From contig CP075369.1 in assembly GCA_019454205.1 (NCBI GenBank), positions 2,170,001 to 2,234,000 of the forward strand: 64,000 bases of DNA. The letters run 5' to 3'. Every line of letters starts with the position of its first letter. The first letter of the stretch is position 1. This stretch comes from Xanthobacteraceae bacterium (GTDB lineage: Bacteria; Pseudomonadota; Alphaproteobacteria; Rhizobiales; Xanthobacteraceae). The notes below the pieces were generated by a model, which did no database searches, was not told the origin of the DNA, and saw only the letters and a list, made by a program, of their open reading frames with translations. The position numbers and the translations under genes were made by a program. This document shows positions 43,272-52,108 of the stretch, one piece after another.

Positions 43272-43741
43272 AGCCTGCCCCACTCACCGCCCTTGAAGCG
43301 CCACCGGATCATGAAAATCTGGATGATACCGAGTACCGCGATGAAGGACGGAATAAAGACGCAAGCGAAATGAATGACGTAAAGAGTGTAATCGTGCGGG
43401 GACGCATTGCGCGGGCGCACGAAATCGAGCACGCCCCACCACACCAGGCCGAGCACGATGACGAACTCGATAATCGAGAAGAAAAAGAAGAGCGCGAACG
43501 GCCAGTCGCGCTCCCATCGCCACTGCTGAAAGTAGATGTAGACCATGTCCATGATCAGCCCGACGATCAGCAGAAGCGAAAGGATCTGGAACGGCACGAT
43601 CTCGTAGTGCCAGCCGAGCAAGGGAAGCCGCGGACTGCCGGGACCGGCCGCGAACAGCGAAAAGAGAAACGTGACCGGAACGCCGATCCAGAGAAACAAA
43701 AGGATTCGGGTCAACCAGCGGCCTTTCAGAGACGGTACCAT
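43268..43741 (-). CDS. Four-helix membrane protein, unknown function
   Basis: A 157-residue protein with four predicted membrane helices: ILLFLWIGVPVTFLFSLF, ILSLLLIVGLIMDMVYIYF, FALFFFFSIIEFVIVLGLVW and HFACVFIPSFIAVLGIIQIF. Short basic or aromatic loops separate them. I do not recognise a family. A GGGGGATTGA ribosome-binding site precedes ATG 43741. It is coupled to the vWA-FHA gene by a 4-bp overlap, so it may act as membrane partner of that protein. Confidence 0.8.
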   Translation of the reverse strand: MVPSLKGRWLTRILLFLWIGVPVTFLFSLFAAGPGSPRLPLLGWHYEIVPFQILSLLLIVGLIMDMVYIYFQQWRWERDWPFALFFFFSIIEFVIVLGLVWWGVLDFVRPRNASPHDYTLYVIHFACVFIPSFIAVLGIIQIFMIRWRFKGGEWGRL

Positions 43742-43784
43742 TCAATCCCCCAAAAATTCGAGTGCCGATGCGGAGAAGCGCGCT

Positions 43785-45830
43785 CTACGGCGCGCGTCCC
43801 GTGCACCAGCGCATCCATTGACCGAACGAGCGTAGCGGCCCGAATAGTGAAATTTCCGGCGCGCCGAGCGTGGCCATATGATCGACCGAGCGGAGCGCTG
43901 AATATTGCATGCCGAGGAAGGTATCGACGCCGGGCATCGGCCCGCGCGCTGTAATCTGTCCCGCCGCATAGGTGCGCCCTGTGCCGTTGCGCATGCCCGG
44001 AATCTCGAAATCCGGCGTCACGAAAATTCCTCCGTAAGCCGGCTTCGGTCCGCCGAAAATTTCGTTGCGCGGCAGCTTGTAGGTTTCGAGCAGGTCTTTC
44101 AGACACGGCGAATGCGTAACGTCGCCGATCAGACCGGTGCAATCGACCACGTAATCCGCGAGCACCTCGGTCGGCGGCGCGCCCTTTGCACCCTTCAGCT
44201 TCATCTGAATCTTGGTGCCCTGATCGGTCTTGACCAGTTCGAGCGTTTCGAAATGGCCGAACACCGGCTTGTACCAGCCGTCGCCCAGGCCGAGCTGGAT
44301 GATGTTGCGCCAGTCGCGCCGGTCGGCGGTCGTGGTGCCGCCGATCGCGTCGTAAATCTTCGAACGCTCTTCCGGCGACGCGCGCTCGGTCTCGCGAAGA
44401 TGTTGCCCGCCCCAGGTCGACTTGGGCCAGTTGAAGCCCTGATTTTCGATGTTGTTGTAGGTGTAGCGGCGCGTCCGGCCGTATTTCAGGCCCTCGTTGC
44501 GGCCCACCGGATTTCGCATCTGGTGGATGATCGTGATGTTCTTGTTCTTGTCGCGGCATTCGAACAGCCGCTGAATAATGCGCGAAGCGACGATGCCGCG
44601 GCCGCGAACGACAACCCCTACCGGCCGCTGGTCGCTCACCAGCGCGCGATACACGACTTCATGGTTTTCGTAGGCGTTGAACACGCGCGATTCTTCCGGA
44701 TAGCGCGCCTTGAACGCCTGCAGGTCTTCGGTGAAGCGGGTCGCCGGATAGCCGGTGGAGATATGCAGGAACTTGCCGATCATGATGCGCTCGCGCGAAC
44801 CGCCGCGCGCCTGGTCTTCCGGCACGCGATAAGCGACCGCATAGCGTTCGTCGTTGGTCTTGCGGATGCCGAGCACGCGGCCGGCCGTGAAGATTTCGCG
44901 CCAGTTGATGCGCTGGGCTTCGCGGTCGATCGACTTGAACACATCGCCCGAACGCGGCGTGTAGGTTTGCGCGAGCGACGCTTCGCCGAACACCTGGAAA
45001 ATGTGCTTGAAGCCGCCGAAACGGAAGGAAGTCACGTCTCTCCACGTCTCGCGGCTCGCGTAACCGGGGAAACCCCAGATGTTGTCGGGCGTCGATTGCG
45101 AATTGGAACGCAGCCGCTCGTGCGGCGGAATCTGCGAGTTGCGGCATAGCCGCTGGTAGTTCGCATAGGGAATGACGTCGTCGCCGATGGCACGGATCGA
45201 ACCCGCGCCCACGCCGAAGATGCGAAGGTGATCGGCCCATACGAAACTGCCCAGACCCGCACCGACCGAGATATACATCACCTCGCCGGCGAAATATTCG
45301 CTGCTCTTGATTTCCTGCGCGTTGACCATCTCGCTGGTGAAAATGTTGCGCGGAAAGCGCAGCTCTTTCGAATCGCTCTTGCCGCCGATGGCGAACTCGA
45401 TCGACTCGTCGCGTTTCGCCGGCTTCGGCGCGGGAGCGGCGGTGGTGGCCGCGCCTGCCTGTTCGACGACCCGCGTGCTGCCGGGATCGGCGGCCAGCTT
45501 GGGCTTTTCGAGAACCGAAGACTGCACCAGATGGATTTCGAACTGCGCGATCCGGATCGGGAGCGCGCCGTCCCACTTCTCCTGGTCTACTTCGGCGTCA
45601 CCGATATAAGTGCGGTTGGTGCTGCCGCGGTCGGCAACTGCCATGCCGTCTTCGCGCACGACAAGCATCGCGTGCCTGCGCGAGACTTCGGGCGCGTCCA
45701 GCATGATCTGGTTGTCGTCGGTCCTGCCGATCGCATAGTCGCCGACCTCCGGCAGGGAGATTCGTTCGACGCGCTTCAGCGGGCCTTCGCCGCGCTGATA
45801 GATGTCGAGCAGGATGGGAAATCTGATCAT
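43785..45830 (-). CDS. FHA domain fused to an FAD/NAD(P)-dependent oxidoreductase-like protein
   Basis: A 681-residue soluble fusion. Residues about 1-105 form an FHA domain (YAIGRTDDNQIML, EVSRRHAMLVV, DRGSTNRTYIG). After a linker (about 110-150), a flavoprotein-like part begins: a first dinucleotide loop in MYISVGAGLGSFVWADHLRI, a second Rossmann segment VVVRGRGIVASRIIQRLF, then DYVVDCTGLIGD and a C-terminal GRTYAAGQITARGPMPG block resembling the FAD-closing motif of pyridine-nucleotide-type oxidoreductases. I recognise no characterised homologue and no substrate. The fusion and context suggest a redox enzyme recruited by phosphothreonine signalling. Alternatively the flavin fold may be a non-catalytic sensor. 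Confidence 0.8.
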   Translation of the reverse strand: MIRFPILLDIYQRGEGPLKRVERISLPEVGDYAIGRTDDNQIMLDAPEVSRRHAMLVVREDGMAVADRGSTNRTYIGDAEVDQEKWDGALPIRIAQFEIHLVQSSVLEKPKLAADPGSTRVVEQAGAATTAAPAPKPAKRDESIEFAIGGKSDSKELRFPRNIFTSEMVNAQEIKSSEYFAGEVMYISVGAGLGSFVWADHLRIFGVGAGSIRAIGDDVIPYANYQRLCRNSQIPPHERLRSNSQSTPDNIWGFPGYASRETWRDVTSFRFGGFKHIFQVFGEASLAQTYTPRSGDVFKSIDREAQRINWREIFTAGRVLGIRKTNDERYAVAYRVPEDQARGGSRERIMIGKFLHISTGYPATRFTEDLQAFKARYPEESRVFNAYENHEVVYRALVSDQRPVGVVVRGRGIVASRIIQRLFECRDKNKNITIIHQMRNPVGRNEGLKYGRTRRYTYNNIENQGFNWPKSTWGGQHLRETERASPEERSKIYDAIGGTTTADRRDWRNIIQLGLGDGWYKPVFGHFETLELVKTDQGTKIQMKLKGAKGAPPTEVLADYVVDCTGLIGDVTHSPCLKDLLETYKLPRNEIFGGPKPAYGGIFVTPDFEIPGMRNGTGRTYAAGQITARGPMPGVDTFLGMQYSALRSVDHMATLGAPEISLFGPLRSFGQWMRWCTGRAP

Positions 45831-45851
45831 CGTTTTCTCCGGAAGGCGTGT

Positions 45852-46604
45852 TTATCTCAGGATGACGGTACCGAGGTGCTCGGTCAGACGGTGTCCGCAC
45901 CAGCGGCAGTTGCCGTGCCAGTCGTGCGCGTTCAGCAGTTCGCAGTTGTGGCAGCGGGTCGCCTTGCTGTTCTCCACCAGAATGTCGGCGGCGATACCGT
46001 GGAAGTTGACGACGTCCAGCGCGTGCAAATGGAAACTTTTATCCGGCGGGCACTCGGCGTTGTTCAGCTTCACGCCGCGCTCGCCATAAGTCGTCAGCAC
46101 GCCGAATTTGCCGCCCGTGGAAATGGTGCCGAGCAACTGTCCCGGTCCGCTGTTGGCATCGATGTGTTCGCCGCGCTCGAATACGATCCTGTTGCCGTCC
46201 TTGAACGCGCCGAGCGTCTGTTTGCCGATTTCGAAGCGCTTCGCGTTCTTGCCCTCGCCTACCTTCACGAAGAACTCGCCGCCGGCGCCGCGACTGGCTT
46301 CCGGCACGCTCACCTTGAACTTGTGCTGGCCGATCTCGAAGCGGCCGCCGCTGGCAAGCTCGGTAGCCTGCCCGGACTTCATCCGGCTGCCGTTCAGCGA
46401 CATGCCGTTGGTGCTTTTGTCGGTGATCGTTATCCGGCCACCGGACTCCTCGATCACCGCATGGGTGCGCGAAATCGACCGGTCTTCGGGATCATGACCG
46501 ATGCGGATTTCGTTTTCGGCGCCGCGTCCGATGCGGACCGGCAAGCGGAATGAGCGTGTCGCACGTTCTCCGTTCCGGGAAACTTCGATTTCAATCGTTT
46601 GCAT
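45852..46604 (-). CDS. FHA protein with C-terminal Cys-rich (zinc-ribbon-like) motif, paralogue B
   Basis: A 250-residue soluble protein. The N-terminal FHA domain is canonical (RIGRGAENEIRI, SISRTHAVIEE, DKSTNGMSLNG), so phosphothreonine binding is likely. A second beta-rich segment (about 110-210) has a faint FHA-like arrangement. It ends in KATRCHNCELL and HGNCRWCGHRL, two CxxC pairs 16 residues apart that suggest a zinc ribbon. It is a tandem paralogue of the next gene, separated by 6 bp. Confidence 0.85.
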   Translation of the reverse strand: MQTIEIEVSRNGERATRSFRLPVRIGRGAENEIRIGHDPEDRSISRTHAVIEESGGRITITDKSTNGMSLNGSRMKSGQATELASGGRFEIGQHKFKVSVPEASRGAGGEFFVKVGEGKNAKRFEIGKQTLGAFKDGNRIVFERGEHIDANSGPGQLLGTISTGGKFGVLTTYGERGVKLNNAECPPDKSFHLHALDVVNFHGIAADILVENSKATRCHNCELLNAHDWHGNCRWCGHRLTEHLGTVILR

Positions 46605-46610
46605 GAAACA

Positions 46611-47417
46611 TCAACGCTTCTTTTTGAGTACGAACCGGGTTTCGCTTTCGGTCAGGCGGTGGCCGCACCACCTGCAATTTCCGTGCGGGTCATACGGATT
46701 GAGCAGGCGGCAGGTATGATTGTGGCACCGGCTGGCCTTCATGTCGGGTAACATGATGTCGACCGAGACCCCTCCGAAGTTCACAACATCGAGAGGACGC
46801 AGTTCGTGCGATCCTCCCCTCACATCGAGGTGATTATTGATGTTGATTCTGGCGGCAGGCTCTGCGGCCGCCCGCAATACGCCAAGTTTGCCGCCCTTGA
46901 AGATCATGCCGAGCAACTGCTCGCCGTCGAGGCGCTGGCGCGCGATGATGTCGGTATAATTGGTGTCTTCCGAGAACGGCGCTTCCTCGAAGCGGATGCG
47001 GTCCCCGCTCTTGATGACGAGCAGCAGGCTTTCGCCGATCGGAAACGCCTTCTCGTTGCCGCCGCCCTCGGCCACCACATAAAATACCACCGGCGCGTTG
47101 GGATCGCGCTGGACGCGGGAGACCCGGAACTGGTGTCCGCGCACTTCGAACGTGCCGCCGTCGGCGAGCGCCTGCGTCTCCCCGGTCTTCATGATCCGGC
47201 CGTTGAAATTCGTCCCGTTCGTGCTCTTGTCGGTGATCTGCAGGTGACCGCCACTCAAATCGACAACAGTATGCAAGCGCGAAATGGTCTGATCATTCGG
47301 CTCGTGGCCGATGCGGATAGTATTGCCGTTCCCGCGACCAATTTTTAGCGGCAGCTTGTGACGGCCGTGCGTCCGCTGCCCGTCCTTGATCATCTCGACA
47401 TCGACGAAGTCGTCCAT
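46611..47417 (-). CDS. FHA protein with C-terminal Cys-rich (zinc-ribbon-like) motif, paralogue A
   Basis: A 268-residue paralogue of the neighbouring gene. The FHA domain has KIGRGNGNTIRI, TISRLHTVVD and DKSTNGTNFNG, all key residues conserved. The middle region follows the same beta-rich pattern. The C-terminal Cys motif is RCHNHTCRLL and HGNCRWCGHRL; the first pair is CxxxxC instead of CxxC, so metal geometry may differ between paralogues. It is the first gene after a 187-bp gap downstream of kinase 1 that contains only a weak CGCCA/TGGCG hairpin, so a promoter may lie there. Confidence 0.85.
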   Translation of the reverse strand: MDDFVDVEMIKDGQRTHGRHKLPLKIGRGNGNTIRIGHEPNDQTISRLHTVVDLSGGHLQITDKSTNGTNFNGRIMKTGETQALADGGTFEVRGHQFRVSRVQRDPNAPVVFYVVAEGGGNEKAFPIGESLLLVIKSGDRIRFEEAPFSEDTNYTDIIARQRLDGEQLLGMIFKGGKLGVLRAAAEPAARININNHLDVRGGSHELRPLDVVNFGGVSVDIMLPDMKASRCHNHTCRLLNPYDPHGNCRWCGHRLTESETRFVLKKKR

Positions 47418-47604
47418 GTTTGTCGCTTCGCGTTGGCCACCCGGAAGCTGCTTTCCCTGGCGGCGAGGTCAGAATTTTCCCGCACGAGCGCGTCTTGTTG
47501 AGAGCCCCCCGGCCCCAAAAGAATAGTCGCCAAAACTGGCGGAAAGCAACGGCTTACGACCTTTTCCCTGCCTCCGGGAACGCCGGAATCGCCCCTGCTG
47601 GCTG

Positions 47605-49698
47605 CTATTTGATCAGCCTGAAATACCCTTCCCGCGCTCCCTGCTTCGTGCAGAACCCGCTCCAGAGCCGGGCATTGCGGTAATGCCCCTGGACCGAGAT
47701 TCCGTCCCGCGAACGCTGCCCGGTACGCAGTACGACGATGTTCTCGTCCCGGATGTCGATATAGCCCGTGCGCTGGTCGATGGTACCGGTCCAGCGGTAG
47801 TCGTCGCTTACGAAGGTGATCGAACCGTTCTGCACGACGACATTGCTGATGTCGTACCGCGCCCGGCAGGTATCGGTATTGGTCCCGACATAACCGCGGA
47901 TAGCGTTGTATATGCCGTTCGGAACTTCCAGACAGCGATCGGAATTCTGCGCATTCCTGATCTCGTCACGCAGCCCGGAAAGCCGGGAGCTGGACGGAAA
48001 CTGGTTCTGCAAGCGGCTCAGGCAGTGGTCGAAGCTGCAACTGGAAGCACTGCTGATGCACTGCGATGCAACACGCGCAAGCTGGTTCTCCAGAACGGTG
48101 CGCGCCTGCTGACCGTAGCCGCCGGAATTACCGCAACGGCTGACATACTCTGTGAGAAGAGACTCCGAACCTGAAATCGCGTTGTTATAAGGAGTACTCT
48201 GCTCGCAATAGGGCACTTCCTTCGGCCCCGCCTGACACTGCGGACGGCGCTTGGTCTGCTCGATTTCAGAGCGTACGCGCTCGATGCCGGTACCGTCCGG
48301 GATCGCGCTTTGATACGCGCTGAGACATTTATCGAAATTGCAGGATGTCGCCGCGTTGATGCACTGAAGCGCTTCCGCGAACTTGCGATCGACCAGCGCA
48401 ATCTTCGCCTGCGGACCGAAACCCTGACTTACATTCCCGCACCGCACGACATAACTCGAGAGCGCCGCGCCGCCGTCGCGTAAAGCATCCTGATATGGCT
48501 GCGCCTGCTCGCAGAACGCGGTTTGCGGTAATTCCTGTTTCGCAGCGAACCGGGGCAGCAGGAATACACCGGCCGCGATTACACCTGCGATGCCAAGCGC
48601 GATGAAGGGCCACACCGGAGACTTCGAAGACCTTTCCGGCTCTGGCGGCGGCGGTGGCGGAGGAGGTGGTGGCGGCGCCTGGTCTTTCTTTGCTTCGCCT
48701 TTCCCTGCATTACCGGTGTCGATCTCTGTTTTTGGTTCGTCTTTCCCGGTTTTTTCTTCGTCGCCCTTTTTCTCTTTCGTCTCGGCCACCGTTGGCAATA
48801 TGCCGGCCGGACCCCATCCGAGATTGGCGCGAAATTCCTCGATACTTGCCTGACGATCATTGAGCGCGAGGCTTAGTCCCTTGTCGATGGCTTGCGCCAT
48901 CGATTCCGACACCGCGATCTTCGCGGTGTCGCCGATTGATGCGTAAGGATCCTTGCCACGCGACGCGAGACGTTGCATCGCCTTTCCCGGCGGACGCCCG
49001 GCAAGTGCGAAGTACATGGTCCCGGCCAGCGCGAAGATGTCGGTATACATCCCCATCGGCCGGTCGTGATCGGGATGCTGCTGTTCGGGCGGCGAATAAT
49101 CGGGGCGCAACTGCACCGCGCTCGAAAACGTACCGCTCGCATGCAGGTCCTGCTTCAGCGCACCGAAGTCGATGAGAACCGTGCGTCCGGCTTTATCGAC
49201 CATGATGTTGTCTGGCGATATGTCGCGATGCAGATGCTTGCGCCCATGCAGATATTCAAGCGCGTCCATCACCGGACTAAAGGTCTTGCGTAATTCTTCG
49301 AGAGAGGAAACGTGGCCGCCCTTGTCGACCCACATCTTCGCCAGCGGATGTCCGTCGATAAATTCGGTGATCATGTACCCGGTGTTGTCTTCACCGATGT
49401 AGTCGATCACTTTCAGGATGCTGGGATGGTCGAACTTGCGCTGCAATAGCGCGGTCTTACGATACGACTTCAGCACGCTTTCGAAAGTGTCGCGCTCGCG
49501 CTCGTCGTTGACGATGATGGTGCCGCCGTGCCGGCTGGCGATCGAAGCCGGCAGAAATTCCTTGATGGCAACACGGACTTCCGTATCGGGGTTATAGGCT
49601 TCGTACACGATGCCAAAACCGCCGCGGCCGATCACGCGCACGATCTCATACCCGGCTATCCGGGTACCGATCGGCAATGCATGCGGAAAGATACTCAT
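47605..49698 (-). CDS. Transmembrane Ser/Thr protein kinase with Cys-rich periplasmic sensor (kinase 1)
   Basis: Hanks-type kinase of 697 residues. Catalytic features are complete: Gly loop IGRGGFGIVYEA (23-34), VAIK Lys 46, HRDISPDN (157-164), DFG (177-179) and the YSPPEQ activation-loop segment. A charged linker then a run of 11 prolines precedes one membrane helix (PVWPFIALGIAGVIAAGVFL). The periplasmic part has two Cys-rich repeats, each starting CEQ and containing YVxRCG, SC and CL, followed by a beta-rich C-terminal domain (NGIYNAIRGYVGTNTDT). The extracellular Cys pattern suggests disulfides. Likely writer for the FHA readers downstream. Confidence 0.92.
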   Translation of the reverse strand: MSIFPHALPIGTRIAGYEIVRVIGRGGFGIVYEAYNPDTEVRVAIKEFLPASIASRHGGTIIVNDERERDTFESVLKSYRKTALLQRKFDHPSILKVIDYIGEDNTGYMITEFIDGHPLAKMWVDKGGHVSSLEELRKTFSPVMDALEYLHGRKHLHRDISPDNIMVDKAGRTVLIDFGALKQDLHASGTFSSAVQLRPDYSPPEQQHPDHDRPMGMYTDIFALAGTMYFALAGRPPGKAMQRLASRGKDPYASIGDTAKIAVSESMAQAIDKGLSLALNDRQASIEEFRANLGWGPAGILPTVAETKEKKGDEEKTGKDEPKTEIDTGNAGKGEAKKDQAPPPPPPPPPPPEPERSSKSPVWPFIALGIAGVIAAGVFLLPRFAAKQELPQTAFCEQAQPYQDALRDGGAALSSYVVRCGNVSQGFGPQAKIALVDRKFAEALQCINAATSCNFDKCLSAYQSAIPDGTGIERVRSEIEQTKRRPQCQAGPKEVPYCEQSTPYNNAISGSESLLTEYVSRCGNSGGYGQQARTVLENQLARVASQCISSASSCSFDHCLSRLQNQFPSSSRLSGLRDEIRNAQNSDRCLEVPNGIYNAIRGYVGTNTDTCRARYDISNVVVQNGSITFVSDDYRWTGTIDQRTGYIDIRDENIVVLRTGQRSRDGISVQGHYRNARLWSGFCTKQGAREGYFRLIK

Positions 49699-49760
49699 CC
49701 CGGCCCGTTACGCGGCTTCCCCAACCTCATCTTACCGTGCCGAGGCAACCGCGCCAGACC

Positions 49761-51237
49761 TTACTTTCGCGCGGCCTCTATCACGCCAAAACAACTTCCA
49801 AGCGGCCCGGTGCCGGTGAACGTACCTTCCACCTTCGTATCCAGCACTTTGCCGACATAAAGCAGGTGCTGCTTGAAGGCGAAACCTTTCTGGTTCGTCC
49901 TCTGGCGAACGATCTCTACCCTGAAGCTCCCGTCTTCCTTGACGACGCCCTGAAGCAGGTCTTCGCGGTTGCCGAAGGTGATTTTTCCGTCCTCGACATT
50001 AAAGGCGATCCCGTAGACCTCGCCGGTCTTGCAAGCCTGCAAGGGACGCCCGGCGTTGAGCGGTACTTCGCGCACAATTCTGTTCGTACCCGTAAAATAC
50101 AGTTTCGTAGAAACGTCGGCGGATTGAAATACTGCCGCGACCTTGAAATGACAAACGCCGCGAGGCCCCGTAACGCTTACTTCGCCGGCGGCCTCTTTCT
50201 CCTTGAACAGCACGTTCACCAATAGTCTTTGATTGATGCTCGTGCCTTTGATGTTGACCGCGCGACTTCCCTCATATTTCAGCGCGCCGCCCTGCAACTC
50301 CACCGGTGTCGCATGCTGATTGATATTAAACGTGGCGCTGCCGCCCGAAACGATGAATTCGATCGGACGTGGCTCGCCGGGGCTGCAGCCATTCACCGGC
50401 AGGGAAGGGTTGTTCGGCACCGCCCGGACCACTTCCATCGTTCCGACGTACCTGCCGTCCGCCACCTCGACCTTGATTGCATCGATCTCGGTTTTCGCCT
50501 GTTCATGGTGCGCGCAGATTTTGCAGGTCGTCAGGTAATTTTGCAGGCGCTCGCGACTGCCCCTTGCCCGCGAAAATTCCGTCGATTCGCGTTCGGCGAG
50601 TAACGCCTTTTCCAGAGATTCGATTTCTGCCGAGGCCTCGTTGCGGAAGCGGCATTCCTTGCAGCTTGCGAGATAAGCGCGCAGCGCGGCAATGTTTCCT
50701 CGCGCACTTTCGTAGGTTTTGCGCTCGGCTTCCGAAGCAGCTTCGCGCAGCTTACGCTCGGCATCCGCGGGAGATTCACCCTCCTTCTTTTCGGGAGGTA
50801 ATTGCGGCTGCACTTGCGGCGTTTGTGTTGTTTGCTGCGTTTGCGACGGCAACGAAGGTTCCCGCGAGGAGAAATAAAATAGAAGACTCCCGGCGATGAC
50901 CGCCGCGACGCAAAGCGATGCGATCAGCGCGAAGCGCGATTTATGCTGCTTCGGCGGCAACGCCATCGAATGGCCGCTCGACTGATGCGGAAGCGGCGCC
51001 GGCTGATTGTCATAAAGGTTCGGCGCGTTCATTTCCGGCGCAAGTTTTTCCGGATATTCGACCCGCGACTCCTTTACGTCCCATCCCAGCAGCTTCGTGA
51101 ATTCCGCCAGATCTTTCGGGCGCTTGGTAATATCGAGAGACAAAGCGCGATCGATCGCGGCGTAAATCTCTTCGGGCACCTTGACGCGGGAGGCTTCTGC
51201 CATCGGTGAATAAAGATCGGCACCCTGTGTTAAGCGC
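49761..51237 (-). pseudogene. Kinase 2, 3' part after a frameshift (C-lobe end, membrane helix, sensor)
   Basis: Continuation in another frame of the kinase gene that starts at 51969. It resumes with TQGADLYSPMAEASRVKVP, the expected sequence after AMARAL, and completes the kinase C-lobe (IYAAIDRALSLDITKRPKDL). One membrane helix (FALIASLCVAAVIAGSLLFY) follows, then a periplasmic helical region with two repeats of the form YLxxCKxCxxxxxAxxEI, and a beta-rich C-terminal domain. The part contains no internal stop. If read alone, translation could start at ATG 51203 but would lack a catalytic core. Joined with the 5' part by removal of one base it would give about 735 residues. Confidence 0.8.
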
Positions 51238-51969
51238 CCTCGCCATGGCCCGCGCCGGCGGGTGACCCGCCAACGCCGCATACATCGTGCCGGCGAGCGC
51301 GAAAATGTCCGTGTAGAAACCCATCGGACGCTTCTTGTCCGGTACCTGCTGTTCTGGCGGCGAATAATCCTCCTTCACAACGACCAGACTGCTGATACGG
51401 GAATCTTGTCCGACATCTTCCTTGAGCGCACCGAAATCGATCAGAACCGGACGCCCGTCCTTGGTCCACATGATATTGTCGGGCGCAATATCGCGATGCA
51501 GATAACCGCGCGAATGAATGTAGGCGAGCGCGCTGATCATCGGCTCGAACATCTTGCGGAATATGTCGTAGGACGGAACGCGTCCGCCGTGCCGGTTCAG
51601 GACGGCGCGCATCGGCTCGCCGTCGATAAACTCCGTCACCATGTAACCGGTATTCTTGGCGCGGATATAATCGTAGATTTTCAGGATATTCGGGTGATCG
51701 AACTTCAATTGCAGCAGCGCGGTGGAGCGGTAGCGCGCCAGCACTTTGTCGAACACGTCCCGCTCGCGCTCGCTGTTCAGGACGATGGTTCCGTCCTGAC
51801 GGCTCGCAATCGAGCTTGGGTAATATTCCTTGATCGCGACGCGCTGTTCGGTGTCGCTGTTATAGGCCTCGTAAACGATCCCGAAGCCGCCCTGCCCGAT
51901 GACGCGAACAATTGCATAGCCACCAATGGCGTGACCCACAGGCAGCGCATGTTTGGGGTGATCAGTCAT
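51010..51969 (-). pseudogene. Kinase 2, 5' part up to the frameshift (Ser/Thr kinase catalytic core)
   Basis: Hanks-type kinase N-terminal part, close paralogue of kinase 1. The genuine sequence runs to about AGHPPARAMARAL; after that (bases below about 51237) the frame reads out-of-register Arg-rich sequence to a stop at 51010. Catalytic residues are present: IGQGGFGIVYEA, VAIK Lys 47, HRDIAPDN, DFG and YSPPEQ. The break falls at AGGGCGCTTAACACAGGG on the minus strand, where one extra base explains the shift. As written, the product would lack the C-lobe end, membrane helix and sensor. A sequencing error is possible because both frames are otherwise clean. Confidence 0.8.
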
Positions 51970-52108
51970 TCCCCTTCCCTCTGTCCCTATCTGGGATTGT
52001 GCGCAAAGAAGAGGGACGCGCCAAATGGAATTTTAGTGAGAAGGCGGGATTACCCCCGTAGGCGTGGAAAAAGTTCCGAAGTCCGGGGTAGCGCTCGCAG
52101 CCGCTGCG

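Noticed and set aside
48646..48680. GGC/GGT-rich simple repeat as a possible regulatory element
   Set aside because: It encodes the run of 11 prolines in kinase 1 and is explained by coding.
39232..51969. Type VI secretion regulatory locus (PpkA/PppA/Fha)
   Set aside because: No Tss structural gene is present in the window, and the kinases and FHA proteins have different architectures from the T6SS set.
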